In this document: positions 14,667-23,456 of the stretch, one piece after another | Position numbering within the stretch: position 1 is the first letter of the stretch | Layout of the letters: each line of letters opens with the position of its first letter | DNA from: Streptomyces sp. V3I8 | Lineage (GTDB): Bacteria; Actinomycetota; Actinomycetes; Streptomycetales; Streptomycetaceae | Assembly: GCF_030817535.1 (NCBI RefSeq) | Contig: NZ_JAUSZL010000002.1 | Location: 806,001 to 870,000, forward strand | Direction: 5' to 3' | Length of the DNA stretch: 64,000 nt | The notes under the pieces: model-generated | What the model saw: only the letters and a program-made list of their open reading frames with translations | Databases searched by the model: none | What the model was told of the DNA's origin: nothing | Translations under genes and position numbers: made by a program

Positions 14667-16175
14667 TCAGCGCCGGGTGCCGACGCCGACGAGGCTGCGC
14701 TCGTACGGGTCGAGCAGTACACCGCTGACCTCGGCGGCGACGCCCGTGATGATCCGCTGGTGGACCAGCGGCACGAGGGCGTCCGTGCCGAGGAGCGCCG
14801 CCTCGGCGGTCATGGCCGCGTCCCGCCGCTCGGCCGTGTCGGCGGTCGACTCGGCCCCGGAGACGGCCTTGTCGACCTTCTTGTCGCACAGCAGCGCCAG
14901 GTTGTAGCTGCCCCGGCAGGTGTAGTCGCTGGCGAGGACGGAGACGGGGTCGCCGGTGTCGAGCATGGTGTTGCGGGCGGAGACGAACGCGTCGAACTTC
15001 CCGGCCAGCGCGTCGCTCTCCAGCCGTGAGTACTCGCGCACCTCCAGCTTCACCCTGAACCCGGCCTTCTCCAGCTGCTGTTCCAGCACCTGGGCGACCT
15101 CGGGCAGCTCGGGCCGGTTGTCGTACGTGGCCATCGTGAGCGTCCTCCCGCCGGCGCCGCCCGCCGCGGCCCGGCCGGCCGGCCGCACGCGCTTGTCGGC
15201 GGCCCAGGTCAGGGCGGGCCCGTAGAGACCGGCACCGGGGTCGGCGTACCCCTCGTAGACCCCCTCGGCGAGGGCGGAGGTGTCGATCGCCTCACGGGCG
15301 GTGGCACGTGTCCGCGGGTCTTCGAACGCGCCCGACCTGGTGTTGAGCAGCAGGCTGGTGGTGCGGGTGGTGGCGGTCTCGCGGCGGGTCCCCCCGTCGA
15401 GGGAGGCGGCCTGCGAGACGGGAACGGCCTCGGCGATGTCGGCCGCTCCGGTGCGCAGCGCGTTCGTCCGGGCGGTGCCGTCTGCTATGAACCTCGCGTC
15501 GATACCGGCGGCCTGGGCACGGCCGCCCCAGTAGTCGTCGAAGCGGTCGAGGGTGGCCGCGGTGGTGCCGGTGACCTCGGTGAGTTCGAAGGGCCCGGTG
15601 GCGGTGCCGACGGGGCTGACGGCGTCCTTCCCGCCGTACGCCCCGGCCGAGAGGATCACCAGGCCGGGACTGGAGAGGCGCAGCGGCAGGACCGGGTCGG
15701 GGTCGGAGGTGCTCACGCGTACACGATGGTCGCCCGCGGGCTCGGCGGTGAGCTCGACGCCGGACAGGGCGGCGGTCACGGGTTCGGCGTCCGCGGCGCG
15801 GGTGAGGGCGGCGGCGACGGCCTTCGGGGTGACCTCGGCGCCGTCCTGGAAGGTGGCGTCCCGCAGGCTGAACAGCCAGCTGCGGTCGTTGTCGCGGCTC
15901 CACGACTCGGCGAGCGCGGGGGCGGCGGCGCCGTTGGCGTCCAGCCGGGTCAGGCCCTCGGTGACGCCGAGCCTGCTGAGGAGGGTGGCGTCGGCGCCGT
16001 ACGGGGAGAAGTTCTCGGCGGGCGGGAAGGCGAGCGCGACCTTCAGCCGGGACCCTTCACTGCTGCCGGAGGGGGCGTCGCCGCCGTCGGAGGCGAAGCA
16101 GCCGGTGAGCGCGGCGAGCAGGGGGGCGAGCAGCAGTCCGGCGGCGAACCGGCGACGGCGCGGCAGAGGGAGCAT
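14667..16175 (-). CDS. ABC transporter substrate-binding lipoprotein, family 5 (peptide/nickel type)
   Basis: A 502-residue binding protein. ATG at 16175 gives a lipoprotein signal MLPLPRRRRFAAGLL then LTGC (lipobox Cys near residue 25). The mature part has the family 5 pattern: NFSPYGADATLLSRLGVTEGLTRLD, DRSWLFSLRDATFQDGAEVT and a late VPLVHQR-like segment (LVPLVHQRII). It delivers a peptide, opine or metal complex to the fused permease downstream. The ribosome site is weak, so the start is slightly uncertain. It is first in the operon with the permease and MFS genes. Confidence 0.9.
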   Translation of the reverse strand: MLPLPRRRRFAAGLLLAPLLAALTGCFASDGGDAPSGSSEGSRLKVALAFPPAENFSPYGADATLLSRLGVTEGLTRLDANGAAAPALAESWSRDNDRSWLFSLRDATFQDGAEVTPKAVAAALTRAADAEPVTAALSGVELTAEPAGDHRVRVSTSDPDPVLPLRLSSPGLVILSAGAYGGKDAVSPVGTATGPFELTEVTGTTAATLDRFDDYWGGRAQAAGIDARFIADGTARTNALRTGAADIAEAVPVSQAASLDGGTRRETATTRTTSLLLNTRSGAFEDPRTRATAREAIDTSALAEGVYEGYADPGAGLYGPALTWAADKRVRPAGRAAAGGAGGRTLTMATYDNRPELPEVAQVLEQQLEKAGFRVKLEVREYSRLESDALAGKFDAFVSARNTMLDTGDPVSVLASDYTCRGSYNLALLCDKKVDKAVSGAESTADTAERRDAAMTAEAALLGTDALVPLVHQRIITGVAAEVSGVLLDPYERSLVGVGTRR

Positions 16176-16324
16176 GGTGACTTTCGTTCGGGTGCGGATG
16201 TGACACACCGGCGGGCGGCCCGGCTCGGGGCGGCGGAGACCGGGCCGTCGGGACAGCGGGACACGGGCAGCGGGACGCCGGACCATCGGTACGTCAGGTC
16301 GGCAGGGCGTCAGACCTCGGTACG

Positions 16325-16858
16325 TCAGGGCAGCGGGACGTCGAAGTGCACGATCCCCTGGCCGCCGCCCGGCTCCTCGCGCTCGTCGTGGACCGCCTTG
16401 CCGAGCGAGCGCCAGAACGCCTCGGCGCCGGGCACCGCGGGGTCGGTGTGCAGATAGACGGAGCGGTAGCCGCCGTCGGCCGCCGCGAAGTCGAGCAGCC
16501 CGCCGACGAGCCGCCGGGCCAGACCCTGCCTGCGGTCCCCGGGGCGGACGTACACCCGGCGCAGCTGCGCGGTCTCCCCGGAGGGGTAGCGCTCGGCGAG
16601 GTGGCGCGGGTTCGGCGGGTGGGCGGGGCCGCGGGAGTCGAGCGCGGCGGTCGCGGCCACCGTGCCGTCGCGCGGGTCGGCCGCGACCAGCAGGGTGTGC
16701 CGGGCGGGCGCGAGGTAGGCCCCGTGGAGGTCGATGACGTCCCCGTGCCAGCGGGGTACGTACCCGGTGCCGAAGTCCCGGTACACGGTGTCGAGCATCA
16801 CGGACCGGGCGCCGTCGAGGTCGTCGGGGGTCGCCGTTCTTATGCAGTAGTCACGCAC
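16325..16858 (-). CDS. GNAT-family N-acetyltransferase
   Basis: A 177-residue acetyltransferase. The acetyl-CoA loop RRQGLARRLV lies at ~114-123, after the beta-strand RRVYVRP. The GTG start at 16858 has no ribosome site, but TATGAT on the minus strand (16870-16865) could be a -10 placing transcription start at the GTG, so the message may be leaderless. It lies 149 bp upstream of the binding-protein operon in the same direction. Substrate unknown. Confidence 0.85.
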   Translation of the reverse strand: MRDYCIRTATPDDLDGARSVMLDTVYRDFGTGYVPRWHGDVIDLHGAYLAPARHTLLVAADPRDGTVAATAALDSRGPAHPPNPRHLAERYPSGETAQLRRVYVRPGDRRQGLARRLVGGLLDFAAADGGYRSVYLHTDPAVPGAEAFWRSLGKAVHDEREEPGGGQGIVHFDVPLP

Positions 16859-16900
16859 TTGCGCATCATATGCATTAAGGGGGCACAGGTCCGCCGGGGG

Positions 16901-17347
16901 TCAGGCGGTCCGTCGCCAGGAGCCCTTCCACACGACCCATACGTGGCCGTCGGGACCGTGGTGCACGTTCAGTCCGTCGACGACGGCGAGCAGCGGCAGG
17001 TTCCTGGCGCCGGCCCGGTCGCCCGCGTCCAGCGGGACGGCGACGTCGTCGGTGGCGGCGACGGTGATGCCCGAGGAGTCCGCGGTGAGCACGATCCGGC
17101 AGGTGTCGGCGGCACTGCGCGCCAGCAGGCACCTGCTAGCGGAGCAGCCGGCGTCGAGGACCGGCGAGACGAACGACAACGGGGCCTCGATCACCTGCGT
17201 GACCGCCACGGCGGCCGCCTGGGCCGCGAACTCCCCGTCCGCGCGGGCGAAGTGGGCCGTGAACTCCATCTCCTGGACGGGTTCCATCAGCCCGTGCTCG
17301 GTGAGCAGCGCGGGCCCGTCCGTCGAATCGCGTACCGGCGTTCCCAC
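16901..17347 (-). CDS. Small conserved protein, possibly a degenerate anti-sigma/ATPase-like protein
   Basis: A 148-residue protein without a clear family signature. GTG at 17347 is chosen because GAGGGGG lies 6-8 bases upstream; earlier codons do not look coding. Visible parts are a hydrophobic segment (AAAVAVTQVIEAPLSFVSPVLDAG), two Cys pairs, and a C-terminal stretch ending DGHVWVVWKGSWRR, which resembles the last strand of HATPase_c-type regulators. The divergent neighbour is a STAS antagonist, which would fit an anti-sigma partner. That link is inference; no ATP-binding N or G box is convincing. Confidence 0.6.
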   Translation of the reverse strand: MGTPVRDSTDGPALLTEHGLMEPVQEMEFTAHFARADGEFAAQAAAVAVTQVIEAPLSFVSPVLDAGCSASRCLLARSAADTCRIVLTADSSGITVAATDDVAVPLDAGDRAGARNLPLLAVVDGLNVHHGPDGHVWVVWKGSWRRTA

Positions 17348-17491
17348 CGCCAACCCCCTCGGCCAGACAGTCGTGTGCACATGATGCGGCCAGGGTCCGG
17401 GGCAGCACGGCGACTGTACGACCACAACATCCGGGTGAACAGGCCGTATTGCGCAAACACAAAGACCAAAAGTCAATAGTTGAAGCCGAAT

Positions 17492-17509
17492 TTCACTTAC
17501 TCGAGTGAA
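17492..17509. promoter_or_regulatory. Inverted repeat upstream of the STAS gene
   Basis: TTCACT-N6-AGTGAA is a perfect 6-6-6 inverted repeat with an ACTCGAGT core, in the AT-richer gap between two divergent genes. The cognate regulator is not known. Confidence 0.55.
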
Positions 17510-17602
17510 CCAGATCTTGCGAACTGCGCGGTATGGATGGTTCCGACGCGATGGGGGTAACTACCGGGATCTAATGTGCCCGCCCTTGTCGAGGTGGAGC
17601 CT

Positions 17603-18049
17603 ATGCCAGCGAAATGCCACGATCATGCCGCCGGACCGCCCGAGGGTGACGTGCGGAAGTCCCATCCCCCGCCGCCGAATCCGTACGCCCGCAGCCGCCC
17701 GGGCCCCGGGTACACGGTCGTCGAGGTGCTGGGCGAGATCGACATGGCGACGGCCGGTGCCCTCGGCGAGCAGTTGGACGCCCTCACCTCGGACGCCTCG
17801 GACGAGGCACCGCAGGTCGTGGTGGACCTGCGCCGGGTCGACTTCTTCGACTGCTCGGGACTGCGGGAGCTGTGCCGGGCCGAGCGCAGGGCCCGGGAGC
17901 GCGGCGGCGGCCTGCGCCTGGTCTCGGACCAGCCCCGGATCCACCGGCTGTTGCGCGCCTGCGGCCTGCTCGGCCGCTTCCCTCCCCTGGCGGAACTCCC
18001 GCCCCCGGCCGCGCGGGAGAACGGGGCGCCGCAGGCACCCGGGAAGTGA
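17603..18049 (+). CDS. STAS-domain anti-sigma factor antagonist
   Basis: A 148-residue protein with a STAS domain at ~35-130. The strand-helix pattern VVEVLGEIDMATAGAL is followed by VDFFDCSGLREL, whose Ser follows DC at the usual regulatory phosphorylation site. Such proteins bind an anti-sigma kinase when unphosphorylated and release the sigma factor. ATG at 17603 has GAGGTGGAG three bases upstream. The N-terminal ~35 residues are Pro-rich and probably flexible. The C-terminal ~20 residues are also low complexity. Confidence 0.88.
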   Translation: MPAKCHDHAAGPPEGDVRKSHPPPPNPYARSRPGPGYTVVEVLGEIDMATAGALGEQLDALTSDASDEAPQVVVDLRRVDFFDCSGLRELCRAERRARERGGGLRLVSDQPRIHRLLRACGLLGRFPPLAELPPPAARENGAPQAPGK

Positions 18050-18243
18050 CGCCGGCCGCGTGGGACACCGCCGGCCGGTGACGCCGGCCCCGCGACGACG
18101 CCAGGGCCGGCGGAGACGGCCCCACTCCGTCTCCACCGGCCCCTGTGGCGAGGTCGCGCGGCACTCCGCGACGGGACTCGCACTCCCCATCCGCTACGGC
18201 GGGCCTCCGTCGACGCACCCGGAAGACCGCGCGACCCCGGCTC

Positions 18244-18672
18244 TCAGAACGTGAAGACGGTCGTCCCGTAGGAGTTCTTCACGCACTCGTTGGCGAAGGT
18301 ACGTTCGTAGGAGATCCGTCTGCCCTGCCAGACACCGTCGACCGTGACGACGACGGGGTCGTACTCGCGGGTGCACAGGACGTCGGATCCGGCCGTCAGG
18401 GCGTCGAGGTCCCCGCCCGAGGCCCGCAGTTCGCGGCAGGCCTGGACCGCGGCCGGGTGGGTGCCCGAGGCCGTCGGCGCACAGCTCAGGGTGACCGCGC
18501 GTTCAGGTGCGGCTTCGGCCGCGATCTCGCCGTGCCCCGTGGTGAGCACCAGGGACGAGGGGGCGTAGAGCGAGGTCGGCGAAGGGGTGGCGAAGGCGGT
18601 CCCGGTGAGGGGACCGCAGACGGCGGTGGCCGTCAGGGTGATCGTCGCTGCCCAGCGCGCGGTGTTCGGCAT
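18244..18672 (-). CDS. SSI-family secreted protease inhibitor, predicted P1 Arg
   Basis: A 142-residue precursor of the Streptomyces subtilisin inhibitor family. The signal peptide covers residues ~1-29 (ends AFA-TP). The mature part starts with the family hallmark [11 protein letters not shown]. Four Cys (64, 79, 100, 130) match the two SSI disulfides, and [14 protein letters not shown] and [10 protein letters not shown] are canonical. Aligned to SSI, the reactive bond is R102-E103 in LCTREYDP, where SSI has Met-Val. Basic P1 residues give trypsin inhibition in this family. ATG at 18672 is preferred over one three codons upstream because GGAAGG is then 9 bases away. Confidence 0.95.
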   Translation of the reverse strand: MPNTARWAATITLTATAVCGPLTGTAFATPSPTSLYAPSSLVLTTGHGEIAAEAAPERAVTLSCAPTASGTHPAAVQACRELRASGGDLDALTAGSDVLCTREYDPVVVTVDGVWQGRRISYERTFANECVKNSYGTTVFTF

Positions 18673-18838
18673 CGTGTGCATCCTTCCGCTCGTTCGGTCG
18701 CCGTACCGACTCGGTGGTGCCGGTGCGGCGAGCGCGAGTCTGCCGAGTCGGCGCCGGAAACACACGTCGACCCCATGCGTTTCGGTAACATTGCGTATTG
18801 AATCAGTGGCGCGAAGTGACGGAATGCGAACAGGTCGC

Positions 18839-18862
18839 CCTTGGAACTGAGCGGTTCCAAGG
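18839..18862. promoter_or_regulatory. 9-bp inverted repeat, operator-like
   Basis: CCTTGGAAC-N6-GTTCCAAGG is perfect over both arms, about 165 bp upstream of the inhibitor gene. The spacing suits a dimeric repressor. Confidence 0.65.
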
Positions 18863-19049
18863 TCACACCGGAGGCCCGCTGGCCGGATCTCCCCTGGTCA
18901 GCAATAGGCCTGAAACATTCCGCTTCGGTCCGGGGCCGGGTCGGCCCCCTGCCCGGTGCGACCGTCCGCGGTGCCTGAGCCCGCCTCGCATCCTCCTCAC
19001 CGATGTCCCGGGCCGGTTCTGCGAGCGGCGTGAGGGCGCAGGGCGAAAA

Positions 19050-19082
19050 CCGGACAGCTCCTGCGGCAGGGGTGCTGTCCGG
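19050..19082 (+). promoter_or_regulatory. 9-bp inverted repeat just upstream of the 19111 gene
   Basis: CCGGACAGC / GCTGTCCGG with a 15-nt loop ends 28 bases before the start codon. It could be an operator or a leader hairpin; the sequence does not decide. Confidence 0.55.
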
Positions 19083-19110
19083 GATCTCGGCCTTCGTAGA
19101 CTGCCCCGCC

Positions 19111-20124
19111 ATGGGACAGATCTACGGGCTGGGCGAGATCACCTGTCCGTCCGGTGAACTGGTGATCGTCGACGGCGGCCATCTGGGCATGTGGAGCGGG
19201 GAGGGTTCACCGGCGCTGGTGGACCCGGCGGCGTTCGGTGTCCGCGACCCCGCGGTCGCGGCCGATGTGACCGCGGCGGCGGACTTCGTCGTCACCGGTC
19301 CGGACGCGGCCACCGCGGCCCACTCCTTCGGCCGCCAGCCCGGCCTGACACTCCATGACATCCCGGCGTCCGGAGCGGCCCGGCTGGCCGACCTCTTCGA
19401 GGCGCACTGCCGGGAGCACGGCTTCGACGCCGGGCTCGACGCCTCCGCCGGGCGGGTGCCGCACCGGGAACGGGTACGGCGCTGTACGGAAGCGGGAGGG
19501 GGCCGCTTCCTGATGCACGGCGTGCCGGTGGTGGCCGTCGGCGGCATGCCCCGGGACCGGCCGCTGCCGGTGCTGGGGACGGACACCGGCATCGTGATCC
19601 CCCTCGCTCCCTCCCCTGCCGACTGTCCCGTCGTCAAGTCCGTGGAGCTCGGGGAGATCCGCGTCGACTGGGCCCGTCTGCTCTTCGGGGACGCCGACGC
19701 GCTGAGCGCCTGGCGGCACGACGAACCCGTCGACGACCAGGCCGACGTGGCGTTCTGGGGCGCGTCCGAGGAAGCCGCCGCCGTCGAGTTCGAGGCCCCC
19801 TGCCTGGGCGAACCGGGTGAGGACGGGGTGCGGGGCTGGACGGGGCTGCCGGTGGCGCAGGCGATGCGGCTGGCCGGGGCGCTCTTCGACTGGAAGGACG
19901 CGGACCCGGCGCGGCGGCTGATGGTGGACTTCCGCCCGCACTCCCACCACTGGCAGATCATGCGGGCGGTCCGCGCCTCCCCGCTGCAGGCCGGCACCGT
20001 CGAGGTCGGCGGCGCGCGTGTGCTGTGCGCGATGCCCCGCCAGGGCGACGGCTGGTTCCCGGTCTCCGCGGACCTCGACCCGACGGGCCGACCGGTCACC
20101 GTACGCGTGTCCTTCCCGGAGTAG
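19111..20124 (+). CDS. Conserved hypothetical protein
   Basis: A 337-residue protein that I do not recognise. ATG at 19111 (MGQIYGLGEITCPSGELVIVDGG) is chosen because codon use becomes typical only from there; there is no good ribosome site. It begins with two similar half-segments on metabolic-enzyme-like beta strands, has no signal peptide or membrane helix, and ends in a strand-rich region (GWFPVSADLDPTGRPVTVRVSFPE). The sequence looks like a soluble cytoplasmic protein. The next gene, 203 bp away on the same strand, encodes an FMN oxidase. Confidence 0.75.
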   Translation: MGQIYGLGEITCPSGELVIVDGGHLGMWSGEGSPALVDPAAFGVRDPAVAADVTAAADFVVTGPDAATAAHSFGRQPGLTLHDIPASGAARLADLFEAHCREHGFDAGLDASAGRVPHRERVRRCTEAGGGRFLMHGVPVVAVGGMPRDRPLPVLGTDTGIVIPLAPSPADCPVVKSVELGEIRVDWARLLFGDADALSAWRHDEPVDDQADVAFWGASEEAAAVEFEAPCLGEPGEDGVRGWTGLPVAQAMRLAGALFDWKDADPARRLMVDFRPHSHHWQIMRAVRASPLQAGTVEVGGARVLCAMPRQGDGWFPVSADLDPTGRPVTVRVSFPE

Positions 20125-20327
20125 ACGCCGCCCCGCCCTCGCTCTTCCCCCGTTCTTCCTCTCGCTCCTCCCCTCCTTCTTCGCCTCCGTCTCCGCGCCG
20201 GGCACGCCCCCGTGCTGGACGGATCTTGTCCCGCTCGTCAGGATCGTCGCGGGACGCGCGGTCCCGGGCGGAACGCGAACGGCGCGGTCCCGGCGACGGG
20301 ATCCAGGGCGAGAGGCGGAGCGTACGG

Positions 20328-21497
20328 ATGACGAAGCACTGGGCCGACTTCCAGTACGAGATCTATCTGAACGGGATGACCGGCGCGGTGCCGCGGCTGC
20401 CCACCGACCTGACCCGGCTGGAAGAGCTGACCGAGCAGCGGCTGGGCCCCGGCCCGGTGGGCTACGTGGCGGGCAGCGCGGGCAGCGGCAGCACGGCGCG
20501 GGCGAACCGGACCGCGCTCGACCGCCGCCGGATCGTGCCCCGGATGCTGCGCGACGTGCACGAACGCGACCTGTCCGTCGAGGTGTTCGGCCGCCCGCTG
20601 CCCGCGCCCCTCGCGCTCGCACCGGTCGGAGTCCTGTCGATCATGCACCCGGACGCCGAGTCGGCGGCGGCCCGGGCCGCCGCCGCGCAGGGAGTTCCGT
20701 TCATCCTGTCGTCGGCGTCCAGTACGCCGATGGAGCAGGTCGCGGAGGCGATGGGCGACGGGGAGCGGTGGTTCCAGCTGTACTGGGCCAAGGACCGCGA
20801 GGTCACGCGGAGTTTCCTGGACCGGGCGAAGGCCGCCGGGTTCAGCGCGCTGTTCGTCACGCTGGACACGCCCCTGCTGGCCTGGCGGCCACGCGACCTG
20901 GACCAGGCGTACCTGCCGTTCCTGCACGGTGTGGGCACCGCCAACTACTTCTCCGACCCGGCGTTCCGGGCGGGTCTCGCCAAGCCCGTGCACGAGGACC
21001 CGAACGCGGCGGTCATGCACTTCGTGGGGATGTTCGCGGATCCCGCCAAGACGTGGCCCGACCTGGAGTTCCTGCGGGAGAACTGGGACGGCCCGATCGT
21101 CCTGAAGGGCGTCCTGCACCCGGACGACGCCCGGCGGGCCGTCAACGCCGGGATGGACGGCGTGGTCGTCTCCAACCACGGCGGCCGTCAGGTGGCCGGC
21201 GCCGTCGCCGCGGCCGACGCCCTGCCCCGGGTGGTCGAGGCCGCCGGGGACCGGCTGGCGGTCCTCTTCGACAGCGGGATCCGCACGGGCGACGACATCT
21301 TCAAGGCGCTGGCCCTGGGCGCCGAGGCGGTCCTCGTCGGACGCCCGTACGCCTACGGGCTCGGCCTCGACGGGCAGGCGGGCGTCGAGCACGTCATCCG
21401 CTGCCTGCTCGCCGAACTCGACCTCACCCTCGCCCTGTCGGGGCACGCGGGCCCTGCGGACCTCGGCGCCGACGACTTGGAGGAGGGGACCGCGTGA
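20328..21497 (+). CDS. FMN-dependent alpha-hydroxy-acid oxidase (lactate 2-monooxygenase type)
   Basis: A 389-residue TIM-barrel flavoprotein that oxidises L-2-hydroxy acids. The active-site block VVSNHGGRQV supplies the catalytic base H284 and substrate-binding R287. The FMN phosphate loop LFDSGIRTGDDIFKALALGA is intact. The insert with DLDQAYLPFLHGVGTANYFSDPAF is typical of the lactate 2-monooxygenase branch (L-lactate to acetate and CO2) rather than lactate dehydrogenase. ATG at 20328 follows GGCGGAG by 7 bases. Substrate within the family is uncertain. Confidence 0.9.
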   Translation: MTKHWADFQYEIYLNGMTGAVPRLPTDLTRLEELTEQRLGPGPVGYVAGSAGSGSTARANRTALDRRRIVPRMLRDVHERDLSVEVFGRPLPAPLALAPVGVLSIMHPDAESAAARAAAAQGVPFILSSASSTPMEQVAEAMGDGERWFQLYWAKDREVTRSFLDRAKAAGFSALFVTLDTPLLAWRPRDLDQAYLPFLHGVGTANYFSDPAFRAGLAKPVHEDPNAAVMHFVGMFADPAKTWPDLEFLRENWDGPIVLKGVLHPDDARRAVNAGMDGVVVSNHGGRQVAGAVAAADALPRVVEAAGDRLAVLFDSGIRTGDDIFKALALGAEAVLVGRPYAYGLGLDGQAGVEHVIRCLLAELDLTLALSGHAGPADLGADDLEEGTA

Positions 21498-21569
21498 CGG
21501 CGGTCCGGGCCCCGTCGCCAGGAGGTCGCGCACCCGGTCCCGTACGGCCCGCGCCTCCCGGCCGTTCCG

Positions 21570-23456
21570 TCACAGACCGAGGCCGGTGAGCGCCCCCACC
21601 AGCAGCGAGGGCAGCGGGCCCGCGGGGAGCGGTCCGGCGGGCGGCGGGTCGGAGTCGTCGACCGTGGTGGCGCGGCGCGGCGCGTAGGGACTCGACGCGG
21701 CGGGGGCCGGCTCGGTGACCGCGTCCGCGTCCGGTTCCGTCCGTTCGTCCGCTGCGCGGGACCGCGGCCGCGCCACGCACGTCGCGTCGGCGCACGCGGA
21801 GTCCGAGCCGACCCGGGTGCCGGCGGCCGGGGGCTCGGCGGCCGAGCCGTCGGACGGCGACCCGGTGCCCGCTATCGACAGCGACCCGGGGCCGGCCGCG
21901 GTGGTGTCGGTGCGCCAGCGCTGGTCGTCACCGCGGTCCCGGATCTTCACCACGACGTCCGCCCGGACGTCGTCGGAGGCGGGCGCGACGGCGAGCCCCG
22001 CCTGCCAGCGGGGCAGCAGCTCCCCCTGCACGGTGAGGTCGTAGCGCACGTCGTCGCCCCGCGCCGCGGACGCGGCGACGCACCGGCCGAGGACCACCAC
22101 TCCGGCGTCCACCCGGGAGTCCAGGCACAGCCCGGGTTCGGCGGCGCTGCGCAGGAGCCCGTCCTTCTCGTACGTCCACTTCTGGGTGCCGGCCGCCGAG
22201 CACGTGTCCAGCTCCGTGCCGGCGCCCGCCCTCGCCGTGCCGCCCTTGATGTCGAGGCAGAGGTCGGCGGCGAGGTTGCGCAGCCGGGTCCGGACCGGAC
22301 CGGTGGGAAGGCCCGCCGAGTCGGGCGGGGACGAGGACCTGGCGGGCGGCACCGGCCCGCCCGGGGTGAGGCTGCCGGACACCCCGGTGCTGGCCGAGGG
22401 GTCCGCGCCGCCGTCGTCCGGCGACCACAGGGTGGCGACCAGGACGGTCGTCAGCAGCGCCACGGAGACCAGGCCCGCCCCGGCGAGCAGGGCCTTCGAG
22501 TGCCGCGGGCCGGGTGAGGAGTGGCGCCCCGGCCGGGCGGAGAACGGGGACGGCGGACGGAGGCGGCCCCGTCGGCCGGGACGGCTGCCGTCGTGGCGGG
22601 CCGTCCGGAAGCCCGGGTGGCCGCGGCTCGGCCGCGACTCGAGGTACCGCCGGGCGCCCCGGCCGAGCACGCCCTCGGCGAGCAGGCCGCCGAGCCCGCC
22701 TTCGAAATGGCTCAGCTGTTCGGCCGCGTGGCGGCAGAAACGGCATGACAGCAGATGCTGCCGCACATCGGGGAGCAGGGCACCGCCGCGTCGAATCGGA
22801 ATGTCGAGGAGACGGTTGTAGTGGCGGCATTCCCTGTTCGGCGCGAGTTCGTGATGGGCCCGTACACAGCCCTCACGGAATTTCTCGCGGGCCTGCTCCA
22901 GCACCATCGACGCGGTGTCGGCGTCCATACCCAGCAGACCGGCCGGTACGGATATGTGCTCGGCCTCGACCTCGGTGTGCCAGAGCACGCACTGGGCGAG
23001 TCCGGGAAGGGCCTGGAAAGAACGTTCCGCGAGCTTCCGGTTTTCCGGTGTCATGGACTTCGTGACGCGCATGCCGCGGCCGCCGGCCGGTTTCCCGAGT
23101 TCGGGCAGCACCTCGGAGATCCGGTCGTCCGCGGACCAGACCCTGACGATGTCCCGTACGGCCAGGAGGAGTTGCGGACGCAGGGCGACGGCCGACCCGG
23201 CGTTCCCGAGCCGCTCCAGAACCTGCTGGAAAGCGGCCGCGGTGACCATCGAGGCGACGTTCGCGGAGGAGGCGAGGCAGATGACCGCGTAGTCGTGGGC
23301 CGGCTGCCAGTGCCGCGCGAGCAGCAGCGCGACGGAGTGGGCGGGTTCGCCCTCCGGCCGCGCCCGCAGGGCGGCCACGAGGCTCTCGTCGGATTCTCCG
23401 GGAACGTCACCCGGGCCGGGCGAAGAGGGCGGGCGGGGAGGGTGGGGGGTGTGCAC
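21570..23456 (-). CDS. Membrane-anchored sigma-factor-like protein with zinc-finger and ricin lectin domain
   Basis: A 628-residue fusion. Residues ~22-115 resemble sigma-70 region 2 and ~140-197 region 4 (ERSFQALPGLAQCVLWHTEVE). A zinc-binding anti-sigma motif H234-x3-C238-x2-C241 follows. One membrane helix at ~321-343 separates this cytoplasmic part from an outside part with a ricin-B lectin domain (~389-540; LCLDIKGG and TQKWTYE QxW-type repeats) and a Pro-rich tail. The GTG at 23456 has AGGAAA 8 bases upstream. ECF sigma factors with fused anti-sigma and carbohydrate-binding extensions are described in actinobacteria. A role in sensing cell-wall or environmental glycans is inferred. Confidence 0.85.
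   Translation of the reverse strand: MHTPHPPRPPSSPGPGDVPGESDESLVAALRARPEGEPAHSVALLLARHWQPAHDYAVICLASSANVASMVTAAAFQQVLERLGNAGSAVALRPQLLLAVRDIVRVWSADDRISEVLPELGKPAGGRGMRVTKSMTPENRKLAERSFQALPGLAQCVLWHTEVEAEHISVPAGLLGMDADTASMVLEQAREKFREGCVRAHHELAPNRECRHYNRLLDIPIRRGGALLPDVRQHLLSCRFCRHAAEQLSHFEGGLGGLLAEGVLGRGARRYLESRPSRGHPGFRTARHDGSRPGRRGRLRPPSPFSARPGRHSSPGPRHSKALLAGAGLVSVALLTTVLVATLWSPDDGGADPSASTGVSGSLTPGGPVPPARSSSPPDSAGLPTGPVRTRLRNLAADLCLDIKGGTARAGAGTELDTCSAAGTQKWTYEKDGLLRSAAEPGLCLDSRVDAGVVVLGRCVAASAARGDDVRYDLTVQGELLPRWQAGLAVAPASDDVRADVVVKIRDRGDDQRWRTDTTAAGPGSLSIAGTGSPSDGSAAEPPAAGTRVGSDSACADATCVARPRSRAADERTEPDADAVTEPAPAASSPYAPRRATTVDDSDPPPAGPLPAGPLPSLLVGALTGLGL

Larger units (their letters stand above)
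18673..19110. other. Intergenic region with two strong inverted repeats
   Basis: 438 bases between divergent genes; no gene is supported. It holds the perfect repeats listed separately at 18839-18862 and 19050-19082. No clear -35/-10 pair was identified on either strand. Confidence 0.6.
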
